Positions 33,738-41,700 of a stretch of 46,308 nt of DNA are shown piece after piece. Each line of letters begins with the position of its first letter. Within the stretch, counting starts at the first letter, position 1. The translations under genes and the position numbers were made by a program. The stretch spans positions 1 to 46,308 of the forward strand of contig CANKHA010000020.1 of assembly GCA_947481685.1 (NCBI GenBank). Direction: 5' to 3'. The notes beneath the pieces are model-generated. The model saw only the letters and a program-made list of their open reading frames with translations, did not search any database and was not told the origin of the DNA. Source of the DNA: Bradyrhizobiaceae bacterium (GTDB taxonomy: Bacteria; Pseudomonadota; Alphaproteobacteria; Rhizobiales; Xanthobacteraceae).

Positions 33738-33955
33738 GGGCGTCTCTCTTAGTGGTCGCGGCAACCTGACGGCGAACTATCCCCATTGCGCCGGGTTGCG
33801 CGAAGATTGGGCCCAAAGGCGGCAGCGCCAAGGCGGCGGCGCCGGATTCTATCGTTTCTTCTAGCCGATTGGGGGCTTTAGGGCCATCGGGGCGCGGCTT
33901 TAGGGTGAATAACGGGCGGCACGGGGCCTGCCCCGTTCCGCCACTATAAAATGCT

Positions 33956-34073
33956 TTACCTCCCAACGGACCCCGGGCTTGCCCGGGATCCGCAATCATG
34001 ATGCTCAAGTCGGGCAGGCCCGACTTGAGGAGGGGGAGGTCGGTAGGCGAAGCCTGCCGGGTGGGGTGATAGG
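33956..34073. repeat. ~118-bp direct repeat, copy 1
   Basis: It starts tttacctccc and contains accccgggcttgcccggg, then the hairpin caagtcgggcaggcccgactt and gagggggagg. It ends ggtggggtgatagg. Copy 2 at 34670 matches closely; the small differences are mostly in the interior of the last hairpin. Both are in the same orientation and bracket the HicA/DUF1902 pair. The end arms (cctccc / gggagg) give it the look of a small non-autonomous element. Confidence 0.85.
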
Positions 34074-34082
34074 CGGCCAATC

Positions 34083-34110
34083 GCTGGTTCAACTCCCGTC
34101 CCTGCTACCA
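34083..34110 (+). other. tRNA 3'-end-like fragment
   Basis: The stretch ends ...ggttcaactcc and then cctgctacca. It fits a T arm (G-TTCAACT-C loop, 4 of 5 stem pairs) followed by a 7-base acceptor strand, a discriminator A and CCA. No other part of a tRNA precedes it, so it is not a gene. It could be a leftover attachment site, or chance. Confidence 0.35.
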
Positions 34111-34145
34111 TTTCCCCTGGAAGGTCAAAGTCCTGCGCCACGGGC

Positions 34146-34334
34146 TCAAAAGGCCTTCGGCAGGCCCGCTTGGCGAAGAATGGCGTTGGCCGTGTGGCGG
34201 CTGGGAATGCCCACGGGCACCGCGAAACCCCGTTGGGTAACCGGGCTGTGCCAGATTTCGTGGCTGCCTTTGCCCGCGCGCACGAATCTGCACTGAGCCG
34301 CGCTCAGCAGTTCGCGGTCGAACTGCGGGGCCAT
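34146..34334 (-). CDS. hicA: HicA-family toxin (mRNA interferase)
   Basis: This 62-residue protein has the HicA double-stranded RNA-binding fold with the conserved G-S-H25 in RAGKGSHEIWHSP. HicA cleaves mRNA when its antitoxin is lost. Its ATG shares one base with the antitoxin stop (TGATG), so translation is coupled with the DUF1902 gene. It lies between two ~120-bp direct repeats. The C-terminus ILRQAGL is usual for the family. Confidence 0.85.
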   Translation of the reverse strand: MAPQFDRELLSAAQCRFVRAGKGSHEIWHSPVTQRGFAVPVGIPSRHTANAILRQAGLPKAF

Positions 34335-34570
34335 CAGGCGACGGCCGGCTCAGCTTCCCGCAACGCCGTAATTTGCAAGAACAGGGAAGCCGGATCGACC
34401 CCGGGATGATTGTCGGGCAGGAGGTCGAGAGCCATGGCGGAAATCTTCGCCAACAGTTCGTCGAGCGTGGGCGCGTCGGCTGCGGCCGGGATGTCGTCGC
34501 AGTGTCCGCTCCAAACTGACGCCTCTTCGTCCCAAGCCGCGGAAATCGTGAAGATCATCGGTTTAGACAT
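34334..34570 (-). CDS. DUF1902/HicB-like antitoxin
   Basis: This 78-residue protein begins MSKPMIFTISAAWDEEASVW and contains SGHCDDIPAAADAPTLDELL, the HicB/DUF1902 partial-RNase-H-like fold. It should bind and neutralise HicA and repress the pair. It lacks a visible DNA-binding C-terminal extension, so repression may be weak. I chose the ATG at 34570, preceded by ccggag; a GTG two codons earlier is less likely. It is the first gene of the pair. Confidence 0.85.
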   Translation of the reverse strand: MSKPMIFTISAAWDEEASVWSGHCDDIPAAADAPTLDELLAKISAMALDLLPDNHPGVDPASLFLQITALREAEPAVA

Positions 34571-34669
34571 GTCCACTCCGGTTGTTTGTCCGGCCCATTG
34601 TGTCTTTTAGCTTTTAGCCGATCCGGCGCCTTGGGGCCAATCGCCGGGCTTGACGCTGAATATCAGTCC

Positions 34670-34790
34670 TTTACCTCCCCAACGGACCCCGGGCTTGCCC
34701 GGGTTCCGCACTCATGATGCTCAAGTCGGGCAGGCCCGACTTGAGGAGGGGGAGGTCGCCAGGCGGAGGCCTGGCGGTGGGGTGATAGGG
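34670..34790. repeat. ~120-bp direct repeat, copy 2
   Basis: Same orientation as copy 1 at 33956, with the shared hairpin caagtcgggcaggcccgactt and the same ends cctcccc...ggtggggtgatagg. The two copies are 596 bases apart with hicA and DUF1902 between them. Confidence 0.85.
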
Positions 34791-34829
34791 GCATTACGGA
34801 ATCGGCCGCATAGGCTTACAAGGGCCACC

Positions 34830-35306
34830 ATGACCACCAGCGACCAGCCCTTCTGGAAGACCAAGTCATTGGAACAGATGACGGATTCCGAGTGGGAAAG
34901 CCTGTGCGACGGCTGCGGCCGGTGCTGCCTGTCCAAGCTCGAGGACGAGGACACCGCCGAGATCTACTACACCCATGTCGGCTGCCGGCTGCTGGACGGG
35001 CAGGCCTGCCGCTGCACCGACTATGCGAACCGCAGCGCGCAGGTCGAGGATTGCGTCCGGCTGACGCCGGAGAATGTCCGGGAGATCAAGTGGCTGCCGC
35101 CGACCTGCGGCTACAAGATCGTGGCCGAAGGGCGCGATCTCTATTGGTGGCACCCGCTGGTCTCAGGCGATCCCGACACGATCCACGCCGCCGGCGTCTC
35201 GGTCAAAGGCCGCGTGCGCTTCTCCGAAGCCGATGTGCCCGACAACGAACTCGAGGATCACATCGTCAAGTGGCCGGGAAGGGTGCCGAGGAAGCGGAAA
35301 AGATAA
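34830..35306 (+). CDS. YcgN-family cysteine cluster protein
   Basis: This 158-residue protein has a metal-binding-like cluster: CDGCGRCC near residue 27-34, then [15 protein letters not shown], and CGYKI further on, as in YcgN/UPF0260 proteins. The metal and the activity are not known to me. The Trp-rich middle (YWWHPLV) and C-terminal [12 protein letters not shown] are usual. I chose the ATG at 34830; the upstream in-frame part is repeat DNA (copy 2). It is soluble. Confidence 0.88.
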   Translation: MTTSDQPFWKTKSLEQMTDSEWESLCDGCGRCCLSKLEDEDTAEIYYTHVGCRLLDGQACRCTDYANRSAQVEDCVRLTPENVREIKWLPPTCGYKIVAEGRDLYWWHPLVSGDPDTIHAAGVSVKGRVRFSEADVPDNELEDHIVKWPGRVPRKRKR

Positions 35307-35389
35307 AGCGGATAGTTTTTGCTCGTGCCGGAAGACCGCTACCTAACATGTTTCGGCATGTTATCGTTTTGACTTGTGGGGGAAGCAGA

Positions 35390-35662
35390 ATGGCCACTAA
35401 ATCAGATTTGCCTACCTTTGAATCGTATTTTGTCCCGACGGTCTACGCTTTGCGCAACCGCGGAGGGTCCGCCACCATCGAAGAGATGGAGGACGATGTT
35501 GCCGATCTGATGAAGTTGTCAGGTGATGTGCGTTCCGTACTTCACGGGGACGGTCCTCGTACTCAATTTGAATATGAGCTCGCCTGGGTGCGAACTTATT
35601 TAAAAAAAATCGGGATGGTTGAAAACAGCGAGCGAGGAGTCTGGCGACCCAAAAAGGTCTGA
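35390..35662 (+). pseudogene. Mrr N-terminal winged-helix domain, apparently frameshifted/truncated
   Basis: This 90-residue frame matches the Mrr_N winged helix-turn-helix domain of Mrr-type restriction endonucleases. It contains LPTFESYFVPTVYALRNRGG, then TQFEYELAWVRTYLKKIGMVE and GVWRPKK. It stops at 35662 in an A5 run. In the next frame, from 35656, the text continues GLTAPDSELVGITQKVR and then a charged helix rich in Arg, Lys and Glu (to about 35775), like an Mrr linker. Adding one A would join them. No catalytic domain follows, so it is probably a remnant, or a stand-alone regulator if the frameshift is a sequencing error. G+C here is lower than in core genes. Confidence 0.65.
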
Positions 35663-35770
35663 CTGCTCCCGATTCAGAACTGGTAGGAATTACTCAGAAG
35701 GTTAGAGCTGCTGAACAGGATCGGCGGCGGAAGAAAGCGGAGGAGAAGCGCCTCGCTAAAGAGCGCCGCC

Positions 35771-36082
35771 TTAGTGGTCCGCCAACTTTGAAGCGTACTC
35801 CCGCTCTTCTTTGGTCCAATCCGGGCCGCCTTTGCGATAGACTTCCGCCACGCGCCGATGTTGGGCTGGCGTCATAATAAACAACGCAGCGTCGTCGAGT
35901 TCTTTTGTTTTTGTAAAAGCAAGCGCATCCATCACGCGTCGCTTTAATGCTTTTGCGCGGGGCATTTTGCGATGTGATAACTCTCCTAACAGCGTTGTGA
36001 GAGCGTCGCTATTGTTACGCTTCGCATCAAAGAATTTTTCCAGCGCATCAACGCCCAAATTTGCAAGTTGACGTTGGGACAT
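35771..36082 (-). CDS. Small hypothetical protein
   Basis: This protein of about 103 residues starts MSQRQLANLGVDALEKFFDAKRNNS and is soluble, Lys/Arg-rich and mostly helical. It includes MTPAQHRRVAEVYRKGGPDWTKEEREYASKL. I recognise no family. It starts at the ATG at 36082 (in-frame upstream residues are not credible). Its 3' end overlaps the region into which the Mrr remnant runs. Like that remnant it is in a lower-G+C patch, which suggests acquired DNA. It could be a leftover. Confidence 0.6.
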   Translation of the reverse strand: MSQRQLANLGVDALEKFFDAKRNNSDALTTLLGELSHRKMPRAKALKRRVMDALAFTKTKELDDAALFIMTPAQHRRVAEVYRKGGPDWTKEEREYASKLADH

Positions 36083-36836
36083 CCTGCTATCTTCTCCCTG
36101 GTTAGGAGAGTGTAGCACGTTAGTGTTGATATGGGAATCGGGGCATCTAGCGTAACGCTGGCTCTCATCAATAATGGTTGCAGAAGTAAATCCGCGAAGC
36201 GTCGATGCGTGCGCTTGGGCCCTTCGCGTAGGCTGTGCTGCTGCTAAATTCAACTCTTTAGTTGCGCGAGTGTCGCGATATTCAAAAGTTGTTATTCAGG
36301 AAACGCGATGGTTGCTCGACTTCTTGACGATATTAACAATCGGGCTTGTCTGCACTTCTCAAAATTCTCGACTTTTCTCCCAACAAAGATAGACCTGCAG
36401 CACCTTGCTCATCCGGGGGCGCCATCATGAGGCGTTCTGTTTGGCGGAGCGGGTGCGGCGCCTGCGGATGTGCCTCGCAAGCCATCTCCGGGAGGCCTCG
36501 GTCGCTGTCCGCTCCAACTAGGTGGGGCTGCCTTCAATGGCTGGACGTGGACGCGGGAGGTACCCGCGCGCCCGGAAGTACGGCTCCGAGGCCAAAAATC
36601 GCCGCAGTGGAGCGCCGAAGGGCGCGGCATCCGCGCATGAGCTTCGCAAGCTTGATGCGTCGGGATGTCCACGATGCGCAAGGCGGGCCTCGCAAGCCTG
36701 TCCTGTGCAGCGTGATCCGTTGGTGCGCCGTTCGGCGCTCCGCTCCCTCGGGAGCAAGATGGAAAGACAGGCGCACCCCAGCCTGAGTAAAAAACGGGGC
36801 CTTCGGCGCGTGGCTGTTTGAAATATAAATCTGTGC
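36083..36836. other. Gene-free, repeat-like region
   Basis: I find no credible gene. Several long frames on both strands are Arg/Pro/Ser/Cys-rich and overlap, with no ribosome site, domain or signal. The first 300 bases are A/T-rich and may hold the promoter of the leftward small gene. From about 36420 the G+C rises sharply, suggesting a different origin. No tRNA or rRNA was seen. Confidence 0.6.
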
Positions 36837-36936
36837 GTCATTCCGGGGCACGCGCAGCGTGAACCCGGAATCCGGATGCGTCACGGATCGTTACTGGATT
36901 CCGGATAGCCTCGCTGTGCTCGGCTTCCGGAATGAC
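36837..36936. repeat. 100-bp repeat with 10-bp terminal inverted repeats
   Basis: It begins gtcattccgg and ends ccggaatgac, with internal inverted arms cccggaatcc / ggattccgga. This looks like a known type of rhizobial dispersed repeat. It lies just upstream of the TctC-type gene's 3' hairpin. Confidence 0.75.
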
Positions 36937-36969
36937 GAAGAGGAGAGGGCGTCCGCGTTTTGTTACGCT

Positions 36970-36997
36970 GCGCACATCGGGCAGGCCCGACGTGCGC
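36970..36997 (-). terminator. 3' hairpin after the first tandem TctC gene
   Basis: A stem of gcgcac / gtgcgc and tcgggc / gcccga with one a/c mismatch and a 2-base loop lies directly after the stop. There is no T-run, so termination may need other factors. The inner 14 bases tcgggcaggcccga also occur in the two direct repeats near 34.0 and 34.7 kb. Confidence 0.5.
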
Positions 36998-38013
36998 TAT
37001 TCCTTGATCAACTCCTTCGCCCGCGCGATCACGGCGGGCGGGGCGGCGTAGATCTTCGTCACCACGTCCTGCACCTTGGCGCCGTCGATCCCGCTGACGT
37101 CGAGCTTGGCGGTGGCGGCGTCAGCAAGGAAGTCCTTGTCCTTCATCGTCGCTGCGAAACCGTCGCGCAGCAGCTTCACCTGCTCGGGCGGCGTGCCGGG
37201 CGGCGCGATATAGGGGCGGCCGAACACCTGCTGGCTCAGCACCAGCTCCAGCGCCTTCTTGTCCTCGTCGCTTTTGACGAATTGCCAGATCTGCGGCACG
37301 CCGAGCTTTGTCAGCTCCGGATCGGGCTCAAGCCCGAACTGCATCAGCAGGTTGACCTTCTTGTCCGCAATCCATTCCGGCTTTTGCACCTTCAGGCTCG
37401 ACCAGTCCCAGCCGCACATGCCGTCGACTTCGCCGCGCTCGATCGCCAGCATCATGTCGGCCGAGCCCTTGTAGCCGGTGACGATCTCGAAGGTCGCGCC
37501 CGCCGCGCGCCGCGCCAGGTTGGCGTAATCGCGGCTCGAGCCGCCGGCCGCGCTCGCGCCCATCGCGCCCTTTTGTGTTTGCGCGTCGGCGAAGGTCTTG
37601 ATCTTCGAATTGCCGTAGGAGGTGCAGACCCGCGTGGTGCTTTCGGCGGTCGCGAGATAGACGAGCTTCGTCGGGTCGTATTGCGGCTTCGGCCCGTCTT
37701 CCAGCAGCGGACTGATCACCGCGCCGGGCATCAGCGCGCCGATCGCGGTGCCGTCCTTCGGCGCGGTGTTGTAGATGAACGCAGCCGCCTTGCCGGAGCC
37801 GACGCCCGGCAGGTTCTTCACCACGATGATCGGCGTGCCGGGAATGTATTTCGGCAAGTGCTTGGCGATGGTGCGGGCATAGAGATCGAAACCGCCGCCG
37901 ACATCGGCGCCGACAATGAACTCGATGGTCTTGCCGGCGTAGTAGTCGGCGGCCGCAGCCGGCGCGGTTGTGAGCAACGATAGGCAGAGCGCGAAGGGGA
38001 GGGATCGATACAT
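36997..38013 (-). CDS. TctC-related periplasmic substrate-binding protein (paralogue 1)
   Basis: This 338-residue protein has a signal peptide (MYRSLPFALCLSLLTTAPAAAA) and the TctC-like segment YYAGKTIEFIVGADVGGGFDLYARTIAKH. Its Tyr/Cys-rich pocket includes MCGWDWSSLKVQK. It departs from the classical Bug opening (YPSRPI) and is closely alike to the downstream neighbour at 38205. TctC-type proteins bind carboxylates for a TctAB transporter; none is nearby. The ATG follows a weak site. An upstream in-frame extension is repeat DNA. Confidence 0.85.
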   Translation of the reverse strand: MYRSLPFALCLSLLTTAPAAAADYYAGKTIEFIVGADVGGGFDLYARTIAKHLPKYIPGTPIIVVKNLPGVGSGKAAAFIYNTAPKDGTAIGALMPGAVISPLLEDGPKPQYDPTKLVYLATAESTTRVCTSYGNSKIKTFADAQTQKGAMGASAAGGSSRDYANLARRAAGATFEIVTGYKGSADMMLAIERGEVDGMCGWDWSSLKVQKPEWIADKKVNLLMQFGLEPDPELTKLGVPQIWQFVKSDEDKKALELVLSQQVFGRPYIAPPGTPPEQVKLLRDGFAATMKDKDFLADAATAKLDVSGIDGAKVQDVVTKIYAAPPAVIARAKELIKE

Positions 38014-38034
38014 CGGCGTCTCCACTTTCTTAAT

Positions 38035-38196
38035 CCCTCCCCGGCACGGGGAGGGTCGCTGCGAGCACGCAGACAAGTTTACGCAGTCTGCGCAAGCTTG
38101 ACTGCGCGTGCGAGCAGCGGGGTGGGGTCTTGGTGCGTAACCCCACCCGGCTCGCGACAAGAGTCGCTCGCCACCCTCCCCGAGAGACGGGGAGGG
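38035..38196. repeat. Hairpin-ended repeat between tandem TctC paralogues
   Basis: Both ends are hairpins of ccctcccc / ggggaggg with short loops (ends at 38055 and starting at 38174). The interior has further inverted pieces, such as gggtggggt / accccaccc. It occupies nearly the whole intergenic gap of 191 bases. Confidence 0.75.
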
Positions 38197-38204
38197 ATAA
38201 GAAT

Positions 38205-39227
38205 CTAATCCTTGATCAGCTCCTTGGCGCGCGCGACCACGGCGGGCTGCGACGCATAGACCTTGGTCACCACGTCCTGCACCTTGGCGCCGCTGAGCGG
38301 GTTGACGTCGATCTTGGAGCCGGCGGCGTCGGCAAGGAAGTCCTTGTCCTTCATCACGGCGTCAAATCCGTCGCGCAGGATCTTTACGACTTCCGCCGGG
38401 GTGCCGGGCGGTGCAACGAAGGGCCGGCCAAACACCTGCTGGCTCACCACAAGCTCCGCCGCTTTCTTGTCGTCGTCGGATTTCACCGAAGGCCAGAGCT
38501 GCGGGACGCCCATGCCGGTCAATTCCTTTTCCGGCTCGAGCGCGATCTGCACGATGATGTTGACCTTCTTGTCGCGCAGCCAGTCGGATTTCTGTGCTTT
38601 CAGGCTCGACCAGTCCCAGCCGCAAAGCCCATCGACTTCGCCGCGTTCCACTGCAAGGCCGATCTCGGCGGTGCCCTTGTAGCCCGTGACGAGTTCGAGC
38701 TGCGCGCCGGCAGCCTTGCGCAGCATGTTGACGTAATCGCGCGTCGAGCCGCCGGCTGCGCTCGCGCCCATCACGGTCTTCTGCTTTTGCGCGTCGGCCA
38801 GCGTCTTGGTCTTGGAGTTGATGAAGGTGGCGCAGACGCGCGTGCCGCTATCGGCGGTGGCGAGATAGATCAGCTTGGTTGGGTCGTATTGCGGCTTCGG
38901 TCCATCGTCGAGCAGCGGACCGATTACGGCGCCCGGCATCAGCGAGCCGATCGCCGTGCCGTCCTTTGGCGCAACCTGCGCGATATAGGTCGCGGCCTTG
39001 GCGGAACCGGCGCCCGGGAGATTCTTCACCACGATGATCGGTTTGCCGGGAATGTATTTCGGCAGATGCTTGGCGATGGTGCGGGAATAGATGTCGTAGC
39101 CGCCACCGACGTCGGCGCCGACGGTCCATTCGATCGTCTTGCCGGCGAAATAATCGGCGGCAACGGCCGGCGCGCTCGCGGCGATCGCGGTAGCGGCAAC
39201 GAACAGGGTGGGCAGGGTTTTCGACAT
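38205..39227 (-). CDS. TctC-related periplasmic substrate-binding protein (paralogue 2)
   Basis: This 340-residue protein has a signal peptide (MSKTLPTLFVAATAIAASAPAVAA). The mature part starts DYFAGKTIEWTVGADVGGGYDIYSRTIAKH and carries LCGWDWSSLKAQK, as in paralogue 1, with long identical stretches such as QYDPTKL and QQVFGRP. A tandem duplication is likely. ggaggatttg precedes the ATG. It is the upstream gene of the pair and is followed by paralogue 1 beyond a hairpin-rich spacer. The ligand is unknown. Confidence 0.87.
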   Translation of the reverse strand: MSKTLPTLFVAATAIAASAPAVAADYFAGKTIEWTVGADVGGGYDIYSRTIAKHLPKYIPGKPIIVVKNLPGAGSAKAATYIAQVAPKDGTAIGSLMPGAVIGPLLDDGPKPQYDPTKLIYLATADSGTRVCATFINSKTKTLADAQKQKTVMGASAAGGSTRDYVNMLRKAAGAQLELVTGYKGTAEIGLAVERGEVDGLCGWDWSSLKAQKSDWLRDKKVNIIVQIALEPEKELTGMGVPQLWPSVKSDDDKKAAELVVSQQVFGRPFVAPPGTPAEVVKILRDGFDAVMKDKDFLADAAGSKIDVNPLSGAKVQDVVTKVYASQPAVVARAKELIKD

Positions 39228-39426
39228 CAAATCCTCCAGGAACGCCTCTCGTGCGGGGCGGGTTGCGGGAATTGTGCCGAGAGCGGCGGCTTTGGCAAGC
39301 CGAAAGCGCCATTGCGCGGCGCGGCGCCGCAGGTTCCGCTGCAATGCGGCAAGAATGGCTGTCCTATGGCTGTCCTGCGGCGGCTTTCCTTGAATTTCCC
39401 TGCGTATCGCGCGATTAAGACGTCAC

Positions 39427-40974
39427 ATGACAACGCCCAAGAAACCGACCGCCAAAAAGAAGACCAAGCCAACCGCTGCTTCCGCGCACAGCCAGTGGGC
39501 GGGCCACAAGCCGCTCGAACACGCGCAGATCCGCAAGATCGTGTTCGGCATCATGCTGGCGATGTTCCTGGCCGCGCTCGACCAGACCATCGTCGCGACT
39601 TCGTTGCCGACCATCGGCCGCAGCCTCGGCGCGGTCGAGCATCTGTCGTGGATCGTGACGGCTTACCTTTTGACCTCGACTGCGGTGACGCCGCTCTACG
39701 GCAAGCTCTCCGACATGTATGGCCGCCGCGCGATGATGCTGCTCGCCATCGCCATCTTCATCGCCGGTTCGATTGTCGCGGCGCTCTCGACGAGCATGCT
39801 GATGCTCATTCTTGCGCGCGGATTGCAGGGCCTCGGCGCGGGCGGGTTGCTGCCGATCGCGCAAACCATCATCGGCGATGTGGTGCTGCCGAAGGAGCGC
39901 GGGCGCTACCAGACCTATCTCAGCATCATGTGGACGAGCGCCGCAATTTCCGGCCCCGTCCTTGGCGGCTTCATCTCGGAGTACTGGCACTGGACGGTGA
40001 TCTTCTGGATCAATATTCCGATTGGCTTCCTGGCGATGCTGATGAGCAACGCCGTGCTCAAGGGGCTGCCGAGTCTGGCGCGGCCCCACAAGCTCGACAT
40101 CCTCGGCAGTCTTTTGATGATGGCGGCAGCGGTATCGATGCTGCTGGCGCTCACCTCCGGCGGTGTGCGCTTTGCGTGGCTGTCTGCCCCGATCATCGGG
40201 CTGCTGATGCTGTCCGCCTTCTTGTGGTTGCTGTTCATCTGGCGGCTGCGGACGGCGCCGGAGCCGTTTCTGCCGCTCGCAATGCTGGCAAATCCGGTGG
40301 TGCGTTTCGGCACCATGCTGTCGGCTTGCAACCTCAGTTGCATCATTGGGCTCACGATTTTCGTGCCGATGTATTTCGATTTGGTGCTTGGGTTGTCCGC
40401 GAGCCTTTCGGGCCTGTCGCTAATCCCGCTGATGGTGGTGTCCAACATCGGCGCCGCGGTCGCGGGCAGGGGTCTCGGATACTTCACGCATTACAAGCGC
40501 GTGCCGATGGTCGGGCTCACCGTTTCATTGGTGGCGCTGCTCTCGCTCACCATCGATCCGCAGCAGTCCCTGACCTCGGTGCTGATCCATCTCGGCGCCG
40601 TCGGCCTTGGCATCGGCACCGTCTATCCGGTCGCGACGGTCGCGGTGCAAAATGCAGTTCCGCGTCACCAGCTCGGCATTGCCACCGGCACGATGAATTT
40701 CTTCCGCGCGCTGCTGTCGGCCATCATCGTGGCTGCGCTGGGGGCCATTATTTTGGGCGGCATCAATGTGAAAGGGGGCGGAGCCGAGGTGGCCGCGGCG
40801 CTGCAGGCGAGCAGCAGCGCGGATATCGCCCTGATCTTCCGCTGGGTCTTTGCAGCCTGCGGCGGCGTGCTGGCGTCGGCCTTGCTGGCATTGATTCTGA
40901 TGGAAGAGCGTCCGTTGCCCGGCCGCGCCGATATTCCGATGGCCGCCGCTCCACCGGCACCTGCCGCAGAATAG
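39427..40974 (+). CDS. MFS drug exporter, DHA2 (14-TM) family
   Basis: This 515-residue inner membrane exporter has an N-terminal basic tail (about 1-35, KKPTAKKKTKPTAA), then about 14 membrane segments. Family marks are LDQTIVATSLPTI (motif D1), GKLSDMYGRRAMM (motif A), and GPVLGGFI (motif C). DHA2 members such as EmrB/QacA use proton exchange to expel drugs or metabolites. No EmrA-like adaptor gene is adjacent, so it may act alone. The gene is divergent from the TctC pair. A very long antisense frame across it is rejected. Confidence 0.9.
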   Translation: MTTPKKPTAKKKTKPTAASAHSQWAGHKPLEHAQIRKIVFGIMLAMFLAALDQTIVATSLPTIGRSLGAVEHLSWIVTAYLLTSTAVTPLYGKLSDMYGRRAMMLLAIAIFIAGSIVAALSTSMLMLILARGLQGLGAGGLLPIAQTIIGDVVLPKERGRYQTYLSIMWTSAAISGPVLGGFISEYWHWTVIFWINIPIGFLAMLMSNAVLKGLPSLARPHKLDILGSLLMMAAAVSMLLALTSGGVRFAWLSAPIIGLLMLSAFLWLLFIWRLRTAPEPFLPLAMLANPVVRFGTMLSACNLSCIIGLTIFVPMYFDLVLGLSASLSGLSLIPLMVVSNIGAAVAGRGLGYFTHYKRVPMVGLTVSLVALLSLTIDPQQSLTSVLIHLGAVGLGIGTVYPVATVAVQNAVPRHQLGIATGTMNFFRALLSAIIVAALGAIILGGINVKGGGAEVAAALQASSSADIALIFRWVFAACGGVLASALLALILMEERPLPGRADIPMAAAPPAPAAE

Positions 40975-41077
40975 CCCAATACCCGCATTCGGCTGCGGAT
41001 TTGCCGATGTTTCCCGGCGGAACCAAGCCCGCTATACTGGGCCCATCGCGCAAGGCGCATCGTGGCGGGAGGAAGCA

Positions 41078-41608
41078 ATGGCAGAAGCGGTGAACGAAAA
41101 TCATACCGAAGTCCGGGGCGAAGCGAAGAAAGAAGCCTTCCACCAGGAAGCCGAGTCGAACATCGTCAAATTCGCCTTCACCCGGCCCGAGGAGGACGTG
41201 CCAGTCGGTCAGAAGATCCACGTCAAGCTCACGGGCACCGATAGCTGCCGGGCCTCGGTCCAGATTCTCAACAAAGGTGGCGAGAATAATCTGCACTACC
41301 ATCCCAACATGGACCTCATATACATGGTGTTGAAGGGCCAAGTGGAGTTCTATGGTCCCGAAGACAAGTCACTCGGCGTTTTCGGAGTCCATGAAGGCAT
41401 CAAGCTGCCCGAGAATTCGCGCTACTGGTTCAAGAGCGTCGGCGAGGAAGAAGCGCACCTGCTACAGATCGCCGGGTACCCACGTGGCGCCAAGGCCTCG
41501 AAACGGGTTCCGGTCGACCCGGTAAAGTCATTGCAGAAGCGTGGTCTCTGGGTCGGCATGACCGAAGAAGAATTGCGGCTCCGCAAGGAAAACAACCAGC
41601 ACGGATAA
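41078..41608 (+). CDS. Cupin-domain protein
   Basis: This 176-residue protein has a cupin fold. GGENNLHYHPNMDLIYMVLKGQVEFYG contains the first cupin motif with its H-x-H metal ligands, and LPENSRYWFKSVGEEEAHLLQIAGY the second, with a Glu/His pair. It may bind Fe or Mn and act on a small organic acid, but no catalytic class can be named. gcgggaggaagca precedes the ATG. It ends before a strong bidirectional terminator. Confidence 0.85.
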   Translation: MAEAVNENHTEVRGEAKKEAFHQEAESNIVKFAFTRPEEDVPVGQKIHVKLTGTDSCRASVQILNKGGENNLHYHPNMDLIYMVLKGQVEFYGPEDKSLGVFGVHEGIKLPENSRYWFKSVGEEEAHLLQIAGYPRGAKASKRVPVDPVKSLQKRGLWVGMTEEELRLRKENNQHG

Positions 41609-41634
41609 GCCGCGCGGCTTGTTCTCGGGATAAG

Positions 41635-41666
41635 AAAACGCCGCCTGGCAAACCGGGCGGCGTTTT
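41635..41666. terminator. Bidirectional rho-independent terminator
   Basis: aaaacgccgcc / ggcggcgtttt form an 11-bp stem including the A/T ends, with a 10-base loop. It serves both the cupin gene (rightward) and the protease-like gene (leftward). Confidence 0.9.
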
Positions 41667-41700
41667 GGTGTCACGCGCTATTTACGCGTGAGCACGGGGC

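Noticed and set aside
33915-33942. Hairpin ggcgg-acggggc / gccccgt-ccgcc as a terminator
   Set aside because: No T-run follows on either strand and no gene ends there; it lies in the upstream region of the penicillin-binding protein gene.
34105-34293. Leftward 62-codon frame overlapping hicA in another frame
   Set aside because: The other frame has the HicA fold and is coupled to the antitoxin; this one has nothing.
36346-36884. Several overlapping frames near 36.4-36.9 kb on both strands
   Set aside because: Arg/Pro/Ser/Cys-rich translations, no ribosome sites, no recognisable domains; treated as gene-free DNA.
38130-41093. Very long rightward open frame (987 codons) across paralogue 2 and the MFS gene
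   Set aside because: It runs antisense to a TctC-type gene and in another frame of the MFS gene. Its translation is Arg/Gly/His-rich with no domain; it is a by-product of high G+C.
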